NCBI GenBank assembly: GCA_002352045.1
Contig: DEHT01000099.1
Location: forward strand, 10,564 to 29,275
Reading direction: 5' to 3'
DNA length: 18,712 nt
DNA from: Chitinophagaceae bacterium UBA2793
Lineage (GTDB): Bacteria; Bacteroidota; Bacteroidia; Chitinophagales; Chitinophagaceae
Part shown: positions 7,217 to 12,801 of the stretch, piece after piece
Position numbering within the stretch: the first letter of the stretch is position 1
Layout: each line of letters begins with the position of its first letter
Made by a program: the position numbers and the translations under genes
The notes under the pieces: model-generated
What the model was told of the DNA's origin: nothing
Seen by the model: the letters and a program-made list of their open reading frames with translations, nothing else
The model's database searches: none

Positions 7217-7224
7217 CAAATATA
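7217..7224 (-). promoter_or_regulatory. -7 promoter element upstream of greA
   Basis: On the minus strand TATATTTG matches TAnnTTTG exactly. Transcription would start near 7210, directly before the hairpin, leaving a leader of about 65 nt before the greA ATG at 7144. Confidence 0.55.
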
Positions 7225-7246
7225 GTCCAAATTGTTTAAAAAAGCA

Positions 7247-8176
7247 TCAGGCTCCTATTTTCAATTTTTCTAATATCACTTTACTCATTTTATAAAAGGC
7301 CTCGTAACTGTAGCCTGCAATATGCGGCGTAAGCAATACATTGTCCAGGGCATTTAAAAACCTAAGTTGTTCTTGTTCTGCTTCATTGTAGGTTGCCAAC
7401 TTTTCATTTTCAAGTACATCTAAAGCAGCTCCTGCAATTGCATCATGTTTAAGTGCATTTATCAAGGCATTTGTGTTAACCACTTTTCCCCTGGATGTAT
7501 TTATAATAAACGGCTTTTGCATTAAAGAAGTAAAAAAAGCATCATTGGCCATGTGAAAAGTTTCTTCTGTAAGCGGCACATGAAAACTAATTACCTGGGC
7601 ATATCGGCATATTTGTTCAAGGTTGGCCTCCCTTACTTTTTCATTTCCAAAACCTGTTTTGTATTTATCATAAGCCAGTATGGTTACATTAAATGGAGCT
7701 AACAGATTGCAAAAGGCATTACCGGTATGGCCATAGCCTATTATTCCTACAGTTTTGCCCGATAACTCAATTCCTCTATTTTCATCTCTTTTCCAAACAC
7801 CGCTTTTAATTTCATTACTGCTTCTAATAATATGGTTCATTAAATTCAGCAACATTCCCAAAGCATGTTCGGCCACTGCGTTGCAATTTCCTTCGGGGCT
7901 GCTATAACAGGCAATACCTTTTTTTGATGCATACTCAATGTCAATCAACTCCAGGCCACTTCCCAGCCTACCTATCCATTGTAGTTTTTCGGCTGCATCA
8001 ATTATTGGCTTATCTATTTTTAAACGAGTAGTAATTATCAACCCTTCAACATCTGCAATTTTTTCCAGCAACGATTCATAGCTTATTTCAGGTTCATAAA
8101 AAACCTGCCATCCATTTTGCTCAAATGTTTGCAGTAGTACTTCATGCACCCTTGCTGTTATCAATACTCTTTTCAT
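7247..8176 (-). CDS. D-isomer-specific 2-hydroxyacid dehydrogenase (phosphoglycerate dehydrogenase-like)
   Basis: The 309-aa NAD-dependent enzyme interconverts a 2-oxoacid and a D-2-hydroxyacid. The Rossmann motif GYGHTG lies at 147-152 with acidic Asp170 at the end of the second strand, favouring NAD over NADP. The catalytic set is Arg229 in NTSRG, Glu256 in ALDVLENE and His285 in TPHIAG. It lacks the C-terminal ACT or intervening domain of long SerA enzymes, matching short PGDH or a related hydroxyacid dehydrogenase. The substrate is therefore open; 3-phosphoglycerate is a fair guess only. Its ATG overlaps the ridA stop codon by 4 nt (ATGA), so translation is probably coupled. Confidence 0.9.
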   Translation of the reverse strand: MKRVLITARVHEVLLQTFEQNGWQVFYEPEISYESLLEKIADVEGLIITTRLKIDKPIIDAAEKLQWIGRLGSGLELIDIEYASKKGIACYSSPEGNCNAVAEHALGMLLNLMNHIIRSSNEIKSGVWKRDENRGIELSGKTVGIIGYGHTGNAFCNLLAPFNVTILAYDKYKTGFGNEKVREANLEQICRYAQVISFHVPLTEETFHMANDAFFTSLMQKPFIINTSRGKVVNTNALINALKHDAIAGAALDVLENEKLATYNEAEQEQLRFLNALDNVLLTPHIAGYSYEAFYKMSKVILEKLKIGA

Positions 8177-8553
8177 AAATAAGCTATCATGCTAATTTCT
8201 ACATTTACGCCTTTGGGCAAACCTTTTACGGCTACGGTTTCTCTTGCAGGAAAATCAGAAGCAAAATAGCTGCCATAAATTTCATTTACCTGAGCAAAAA
8301 GGCTCATATCGCTTAAAAAAATATTGGTTTTTATTACTGCTTCAAATCCGGCACCAGCCTGCTTTAAAATAGCCTGAAGGTTTTTCATTACTAAATTAGT
8401 TTCGTTAGCCAGGTTATCGGTTAGCAGTTCTCCACTTACAGGGTCTAAGGCTATTTGACCTGAGATAAATAACATATTGCCTGCTTTTACAGCCTGGCTG
8501 TATGGCCCAATGGGAGCCGGTGCCTCGGATGTATTAATAATTTCTTTTGCCAT
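8173..8553 (-). CDS. ridA: RidA family enamine/imine deaminase
   Basis: The 126-aa protein has the RidA (YjgF/YER057c/UK114) fold, usually a trimer. RidA hydrolyses reactive 2-aminoacrylate and related imines produced by PLP enzymes, protecting other enzymes. Diagnostic residues are visible: PIGPYSQ with Tyr18, FISGQI, Arg104 in FPARETV (binding the substrate carboxylate, the residue equivalent to E. coli RidA Arg105) and Glu119 in VNVEISMIA. Length is exact for the family. It is first in a two-gene operon with the hydroxyacid dehydrogenase (4-nt overlap). A -7 box TATCTTTG lies 23 nt upstream of its ATG. Confidence 0.95.
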   Translation of the reverse strand: MAKEIINTSEAPAPIGPYSQAVKAGNMLFISGQIALDPVSGELLTDNLANETNLVMKNLQAILKQAGAGFEAVIKTNIFLSDMSLFAQVNEIYGSYFASDFPARETVAVKGLPKGVNVEISMIAYL

Positions 8554-8576
8554 TGTGTTTTAAATTTTTTGAATTG

Positions 8577-8584
8577 CAAAGATA
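8577..8584 (-). promoter_or_regulatory. -7 promoter element of ridA
   Basis: On the minus strand TATCTTTG matches TAnnTTTG exactly, giving a leader of about 20 nt. The upstream TTTTTG that could act as -33 belongs to the opposing promoter's -7 element, though the spacing (about 24 nt) is longer than usual. Confidence 0.65.
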
Positions 8585-8600
8585 TCTTTTCTCATCTACC

Positions 8601-8608
8601 TATTTTTG
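8601..8608 (+). promoter_or_regulatory. -7 promoter element of the 3HCDH-like/tsaB operon
   Basis: TATTTTTG matches TAnnTTTG exactly, 13 nt before the chosen start at 8622, so the leader would be only about 10 nt. It faces the ridA promoter, with 16 bp between the two -7 elements. Its position argues against the earlier in-frame start at 8547. Confidence 0.6.
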
Positions 8609-8621
8609 CAAAAACATAAAC

Positions 8622-9224
8622 ATGAAATTGGTAGTATTGGCAGAAAAAGAAATTTTTGAAAATTTTAAAACTCATTATGCCAATGCCGAATGCACTTTAG
8701 TTAAAACCCCCGCCCAATTTTTGCAACACAGCAATGCAGATGCTTTTTTTGATTTACAAGAAACTGCATTTGCTAATGAACATCCCACAGTAAACAAACC
8801 TTTGTTTTTAAATAGTGTAATCAATACTATTTGTTTTAATAAGGATGCCATTAGAATAAACGGTTGGCCGGGCTTTATTGAGAATAATAGTTGGGAAATA
8901 AGTGGCCAAATAACTCCCGAAGCAAAAAATGTATTAAACTTCTTAAATAAAAAAATAATTGAATGTGGGAATGAACCGGGCTTTATTTCTGCCAGAATTA
9001 TTGCTATGATTATTAATGAAGCTTACTTTGCCCTGGAAGAGAAGGTGAGTACAGAAAGCGAAATAGACACTGCAATGAAATTAGGCACTAACTATCCTTA
9101 TGGACCTTTTGAATGGGCTCATAAAATTGGAATTAAAAATGTATTTGCGCTTTTGAAAAAGTTAGCCGAACAAGATAGCCGTTACCAACCAAGTACCTTG
9201 TTACAAAAATCGGCAGAAAACTAA
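8622..9224 (+). CDS. 3-hydroxyacyl-CoA dehydrogenase C-terminal domain protein, NAD domain absent
   Basis: The 200-aa protein ends (about 118-195) in a clear 3HCDH C-terminal domain: EPGFISARIIAMIINEAYF, ALEEKV, EIDTAMKLGTNYP and GPFEWAHKIG, then RYQPSTLL. In full enzymes this domain forms the dimer and binds acyl-CoA. The N-terminal half, normally a Rossmann fold with GxGxxG and the catalytic His, is only about 115 residues and contains neither motif; it has a short beta-like start (MKLVVLAE). It is therefore unlikely to be a working dehydrogenase and may be a binding or regulatory protein. I recall similar short proteins annotated as 3-hydroxyacyl-CoA dehydrogenase in this phylum, unverified. 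The ATG at 8622 follows the promoter. Its TAA overlaps the tsaB ATG by one base. Confidence 0.8.
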   Translation: MKLVVLAEKEIFENFKTHYANAECTLVKTPAQFLQHSNADAFFDLQETAFANEHPTVNKPLFLNSVINTICFNKDAIRINGWPGFIENNSWEISGQITPEAKNVLNFLNKKIIECGNEPGFISARIIAMIINEAYFALEEKVSTESEIDTAMKLGTNYPYGPFEWAHKIGIKNVFALLKKLAEQDSRYQPSTLLQKSAEN

Positions 9225-9895
9225 TGGCTACAATTTTACATATAGATACCTCCGGCTCAACAGCGGCAATTTGTATTGCCAGCAACGCATCTATTTCTTC
9301 TTATAGAATAAACGAAAACAGAAACGACCATGCCGCTTTTTTGCAACCGGCCATCATAGATGTTTTGAAAGAACAAAACATTTCATTCAATCAATTAGAT
9401 GCTATTGCAGTAAGTATGGGGCCGGGTTCTTATACGGGTTTAAGGGTTGGTCTTTCATCTGCAAAAGGCTTATGTTATGCACTTAATTTACCATTAATTA
9501 CCATAAATAGTCTGCAAATTATTGCACTTGCCGGAGCTTTAGAACATCATCATCCCAAGGCAATATATGCAGCAATGATTGATGCCAGAAGAATGGAGGT
9601 ATTTACAGCTATCTACGATTCCAATGCAAAAGAAATAGTTGCACCACAGGCCTTAGTTCTGCAGCCAAACTCCTATGAATCGTACTTAATAGATAAAAAA
9701 ATAATTTTTTTAGGAGACGGTGCTGAAAAATTTTCACGCATTTGTACGCATAAAAATGCAATATTCCTTAAAAGCTATCAACCACTTCAAGCCTTTGTAA
9801 ATTTAGCTTTTGAAAACTTTAACACTAATTTTTTTGCGAATTTGGCTTATGCTGAGCCACTGTATGTCAAAGAGTTCTACGATAATAAAAAATAA
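9224..9895 (+). CDS. tsaB: tRNA threonylcarbamoyladenosine biosynthesis protein TsaB
   Basis: The 223-aa protein belongs to the ASKHA-fold TsaB family, the partner that dimerises with TsaD and works with TsaE to place threonylcarbamoyl on A37 of ANN-reading tRNAs. Markers are the N-terminal ILHIDTSGSTAAICI strand-turn, SMGPGSYTGLRVGLSSAKG (64-82) and MIDARRMEVFTAIYD in the middle. The N-terminal domain is well conserved and the C-terminal domain diverse, as is usual. It lacks the HxxxH metal site of TsaD, as expected. It starts on the last base of the upstream stop codon (TAATG), so translation is probably coupled to the 3HCDH-like gene. Confidence 0.93.
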   Translation: MATILHIDTSGSTAAICIASNASISSYRINENRNDHAAFLQPAIIDVLKEQNISFNQLDAIAVSMGPGSYTGLRVGLSSAKGLCYALNLPLITINSLQIIALAGALEHHHPKAIYAAMIDARRMEVFTAIYDSNAKEIVAPQALVLQPNSYESYLIDKKIIFLGDGAEKFSRICTHKNAIFLKSYQPLQAFVNLAFENFNTNFFANLAYAEPLYVKEFYDNKK

Positions 9896-9935
9896 TCCTG
9901 CCGATTTTTGCGTTTTTTTTTCGAAGAGTAAAAAA

Positions 9936-9952
9936 CACAAATATTATTTGTG
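9936..9952. promoter_or_regulatory. Operator-like inverted repeat before the ArsR-type gene
   Basis: CACAAAT-ATT-ATTTGTG is a perfect 7+3+7 inverted repeat, ending 3 nt before the -7 element TATATTTG. This placement over the -33/spacer region would let a dimeric winged-helix repressor block polymerase. Autoregulation by the adjacent ArsR-type protein is the obvious inference. Confidence 0.6.
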
Positions 9953-9955
9953 CTG

Positions 9956-9963
9956 TATATTTG
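9956..9963 (+). promoter_or_regulatory. -7 promoter element of the ArsR-type gene
   Basis: TATATTTG matches TAnnTTTG exactly and lies 44 nt before the ATG at 10008. No good -33 element is seen at the expected distance; the inverted repeat occupies that place. Confidence 0.6.
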
Positions 9964-10007
9964 CAGCATAATTTTATTTGTTCAAGCATTTTAAAAAAGG
10001 AAAACCT

Positions 10008-10358
10008 ATGTCGGTAGAAACTCTAACAAATGAGCAGGTGATTGCACCTGTAATTGAAAATTCTGACAATCTAAAAATCAACTACCACAACCTAAAAAAA
10101 GCGGCGTTGGTTTTAAGAGCACTAAACCACAAGCTTAGGCAACAGATTTTAAATCTGATTGAAACTGAGAAAAAAATTACGGTTACAGAAATTTATGTTC
10201 GTTTGCGTTTGGAACAGTCGGTTGCTTCTCAGCACCTTGCTATTTTACGCAGAGCCGGAATTGTAACCACTCAAAGAGATGGTAAATTCATTTATTACAC
10301 TGTAAACTACAAGCGTATAGATGAAATTAACAGTGTAGTAGATCAGTTAGTGTCTTAA
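10008..10358 (+). CDS. ArsR-type winged-helix transcriptional regulator, cysteine-free
   Basis: The 116-aa protein has the ArsR/SmtB winged-helix layout: helix ALNHKLRQQILNLIE (38-52), helix-turn-helix about 58-82 with recognition helix around SVASQHLAILRRAGIV, and a beta wing TTQRDGKFIYYTVN (87-100). It likely binds DNA as a dimer. It has no Cys at all, and the metal-binding ELCVCDL-type motif is replaced by VTEIYVRLRL, so it is neither a classical thiolate metal sensor nor a dithiol persulfide sensor of the SqrR/BigR kind. The effector is unknown. I chose the ATG at 10008 over an upstream TTG at 9978 because ArsR similarity does not extend further. An operator-like palindrome precedes it and a terminator follows, so it is a single-gene unit next to the persulfide dioxygenase gene. 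Confidence 0.88.
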   Translation: MSVETLTNEQVIAPVIENSDNLKINYHNLKKAALVLRALNHKLRQQILNLIETEKKITVTEIYVRLRLEQSVASQHLAILRRAGIVTTQRDGKFIYYTVNYKRIDEINSVVDQLVS

Positions 10359-10377
10359 TTGCAGAAGTCTTTACTAT

Positions 10378-10406
10378 AAAGCGGATGACCACTCATCCGC
10401 TTTTTT
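10378..10406 (+). terminator. Intrinsic terminator of the ArsR-type gene
   Basis: GCGGATGA (10381-10388) pairs with TCATCCGC (10393-10400) around a four-base loop, followed by six T. It separates the regulator gene from the next gene, which has its own promoter. Confidence 0.93.
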
Positions 10407-10411
10407 ATTTT

Positions 10412-10419
10412 TATCTTTG
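10412..10419 (+). promoter_or_regulatory. -7 promoter element of the persulfide dioxygenase gene
   Basis: TATCTTTG matches TAnnTTTG exactly, 21 nt before the ATG at 10441. It lies only 5 nt after the preceding terminator, so the -33 region overlaps the terminator hairpin. Confidence 0.65.
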
Positions 10420-10440
10420 CAACTTAAATTTTTTGTAAAA

Positions 10441-11844
10441 ATGTTTATAGAACAACTCTATACCAATTGCCTGAGTGAAGCAGCTTATTATATTGAAAGT
10501 GATGGAATAGCAGCTATTATAGACCCGCTTAGAGATATTGAAAAATATATTGATTTAGCTAAAGAAAGAAATGCAACCATAAAATATATTTTTGAAACAC
10601 ATTTTCACGCCGATTTTGTAAGTGGGCATATAGACCTGGCCAAAAAAACTGGTGCAACTATAGTGTATGGCCCGCAGGCAAAAACCGCTTACGAGGTTTA
10701 CAATGCTAAGGATGAAGAAGTTTTTACAATAGGGAAAATATCTATTGCTGTTTTACACACACCCGGCCACACGCTTGAAAGCAGTTGCTATCTTTTAAAA
10801 GATGAAAACAATAAAGCACACGCAATTTTCACTGGAGATACTTTGTTTGTGGGCGATGTAGGAAGGCCCGACCTTAGCAGCGGAAATATGAGCAGTGAAG
10901 AACTGGCAGCGATTATGTATGATACCATTCAAATTAAAATAATGCCTTTGGCAGATGATATTATTGTATATCCTGCACATGGCCCGGGTAGCAGTTGCGG
11001 AAAAAGCCTGGGACCCAACACCTATAGTACCATTGGGGAAGAAAAACAAAGCAATTATGCACTGAAGTCTCAATCGAAAGAAGATTTTATTAAGGCCGTA
11101 ACCGAAGGATTAAATATGGCTCCTAAATATTTTTCTATAAATGCACAAATAAACCAACAGGGTTATAGTGCTATTGATGAAATAATCAAACAAGGAACCG
11201 AAGCTTTATCACTGGAGGATTTTAATCAAAAAGTTAAAGACGGAGCCTTAATTCTTGATACCAGGCATGCTACAATTTTTGCCCAGGGTTTTGTTCCCGG
11301 CTCTATTTCAATAGGCCTTGAAGGACGCTTTGCAGAATGGGCAGGAAGCCTATTGCCCTTCGATAAAAATATGGTGTTGGTAACCGAAGAAGGCAAAGAA
11401 GAAGAAACCGTTATAAGACTTAGCCGGGTAGGATTCGATAAAATGAAGGGGTACTTAAAAGGCGGGTACAATGCCTGGGTAGATGCCGAACAAAGAACAG
11501 ATATGATTATAAATGTGGAAGCCGATGAATTGATAATGGATATTCCACATGATGCCAACCTTAAAGTAATTGATGTAAGAAAAGAAACCGAATTTGGAGA
11601 AGGCCATCTCGAAAATGCCATCAATTTGCCTTTAGATGAAATGACAGATGTAGCACAACTTGCCCAGTTTGAAGACAATGAGAACCTTTACATTCACTGT
11701 GCCGGTGGTTATAGAAGCATCATTGCAGCTTCCTTATTAAAACGCCAGGGAGTTCACAACCTTAGAAATGTAGAAGGTGGATGGGGTAAAATAAAAGACC
11801 AGAAAAAAGCTAAAATTGTAAAAGAAGCCAGTGTATTGAACTAA
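10441..11844 (+). CDS. CstB-like persulfide dioxygenase with two rhodanese domains
   Basis: The 467-aa protein combines three domains. Residues 1 to about 240 are an ETHE1-type metallo-beta-lactamase fold: THFHADFVSGH (His54, His56, Asp58), HTPGHT with His110, FTGDTLFVGDVGRPDL with Asp133, and YPAHGPGSSCG. Predicted iron ligands by analogy with ETHE1 are His54, His110 and Asp133. A middle rhodanese fold (LILDTRHATIFAQGFVPGS) has TEEGKEEE where the catalytic Cys loop should be, so it is inactive. The last rhodanese has an active loop HCAGGYRS with Cys420. This order (dioxygenase, pseudorhodanese, rhodanese) matches Staphylococcus CstB, which oxidises low-molecular-weight persulfides to thiosulfate. 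Cytoplasmic sulfide detoxification is the likely role. The ATG at 10441 was preferred to an upstream start at 10417, which lies inside the -7 box. Confidence 0.93.
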   Translation: MFIEQLYTNCLSEAAYYIESDGIAAIIDPLRDIEKYIDLAKERNATIKYIFETHFHADFVSGHIDLAKKTGATIVYGPQAKTAYEVYNAKDEEVFTIGKISIAVLHTPGHTLESSCYLLKDENNKAHAIFTGDTLFVGDVGRPDLSSGNMSSEELAAIMYDTIQIKIMPLADDIIVYPAHGPGSSCGKSLGPNTYSTIGEEKQSNYALKSQSKEDFIKAVTEGLNMAPKYFSINAQINQQGYSAIDEIIKQGTEALSLEDFNQKVKDGALILDTRHATIFAQGFVPGSISIGLEGRFAEWAGSLLPFDKNMVLVTEEGKEEETVIRLSRVGFDKMKGYLKGGYNAWVDAEQRTDMIINVEADELIMDIPHDANLKVIDVRKETEFGEGHLENAINLPLDEMTDVAQLAQFEDNENLYIHCAGGYRSIIAASLLKRQGVHNLRNVEGGWGKIKDQKKAKIVKEASVLN

Positions 11845-11864
11845 GCTTTTTATATAGAAAAAAA

Positions 11865-12770
11865 TTAACAATTAGATGGTGGCAATACATCATCTACCCA
11901 AAGTGGCTCGTACTCCTTTTTATAATCTCTTCGCCATCTTCGGTGAGTCCATAAATAATTGGATGGGTCTTGCCGAATGGTTTCTTCTAAAAAATTACGA
12001 TACAGCCGGGTAATTTCACCTTCTTGAAAAGCGGAACCATTTTCTGCAATAATGGTTGGTACAAACTTGTAATGCCCTCTTTTAATTTTTACAAATTTTA
12101 CAAAAACAATGGCCGGGTCGTTTAGCCTTCCTCCTTTATCGGGGCCAGTAACAAAAGCCACCGGCTTGCCAAAAAAATTGAGCCAATATGCCTTCATAAC
12201 ATTTCTTGCGTTTTGATCGGCTATTAAACCCAATGCATATTGTTTCTTAAAGAGTTTATTGGTTTGGTTTTTAAAATCCTGTAAGGGTATTAAAACGGTA
12301 TTGCCCGTACCTCTTAATTTGCGAAAGAGCCGGTCCACTGCATTATTCTTAATTTTTTTATATACCCCAATCCAGGGAATACTAATTCGATTAGCCACGG
12401 CCCAGTTAGCATATTCCCAATTCATTTGATGCCCACTGTGAAACTGAATATTTTTTCCTTTTTCAATTAATTGATTAACCACACTAAAATCCATCATCGC
12501 TCTTATATTTATTTCATCTTTTGAGATACTCAACAGCTTTATGGATTCAAGAAAAGTATCAATTAAATTTTTATAAAATTGCTTGGCAATGCCTTTACGC
12601 TCCTGTTCTGTTTTTTGGGGAAATGCAATGGCAAGATTGTTCATCACCACTTTTTTTCGATAATTGAAAATGTAATATACCAGCAGGTAAATGCAATCAC
12701 TTATCCTGTATAAAATAAAAAAGGGAATAAGTGAGAACAGATATAAAAAACCGTACAAAATATAATACAT
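11865..12770 (-). CDS. LpxL/HtrB-like lysophospholipid/lipid A acyltransferase
   Basis: The 301-aa protein belongs to the LpxL/LpxM acyltransferase family, which adds secondary acyl chains to lipid A precursors at the inner membrane. An N-terminal membrane anchor covers about residues 4-35. The catalytic HxxxxE motif is HQMNWE (His114, Glu119). Other family signs are NNLAIAFPQKTEQER near 45-58, ADQNARN, FFGKPVAFVTGP and the C-terminal WTHRRWRR. In this phylum one such gene often supplies the late acyltransferase; related enzymes acylate aminolipids, so lipid A is likely but not certain. It follows nadB after 31 nt and converges on the persulfide dioxygenase gene with only 20 bp between stop codons and no clear terminator there. 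Confidence 0.9.
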   Translation of the reverse strand: MYYILYGFLYLFSLIPFFILYRISDCIYLLVYYIFNYRKKVVMNNLAIAFPQKTEQERKGIAKQFYKNLIDTFLESIKLLSISKDEINIRAMMDFSVVNQLIEKGKNIQFHSGHQMNWEYANWAVANRISIPWIGVYKKIKNNAVDRLFRKLRGTGNTVLIPLQDFKNQTNKLFKKQYALGLIADQNARNVMKAYWLNFFGKPVAFVTGPDKGGRLNDPAIVFVKFVKIKRGHYKFVPTIIAENGSAFQEGEITRLYRNFLEETIRQDPSNYLWTHRRWRRDYKKEYEPLWVDDVLPPSNC

Positions 12771-12801
12771 GCCTGCAATTTATGTTATAAAAATAAAGCC
12801 A

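Noticed and set aside
7145..7219. Longer greA start
   Set aside because: The added residues are encoded by the leader hairpin and T-run; GreA length and N-terminus fit the ATG at 7144.
9896..9935. Terminator after tsaB formed by the T-run at 9912-9920 and A-run at 9931-9935
   Set aside because: The stem would be almost only A-T pairs and lacks a following T-run on the plus strand, so support is too weak to annotate.
9978..10007. TTG start for the ArsR-type regulator
   Set aside because: It adds ten residues without family support, and an ATG is available at 10008.
10008..10358. ArsR-type protein as a metal or persulfide dithiol sensor
   Set aside because: The protein contains no Cys and lacks the alpha-3 metal-binding motif.
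10417..10440. Earlier start for the persulfide dioxygenase gene
   Set aside because: The codon lies within the -7 promoter element TATCTTTG.
11226..11678. 150-codon antisense open frame inside the persulfide dioxygenase gene
   Set aside because: Its low-complexity Ser-rich composition is typical of a shadow frame, and the sense protein is well supported.
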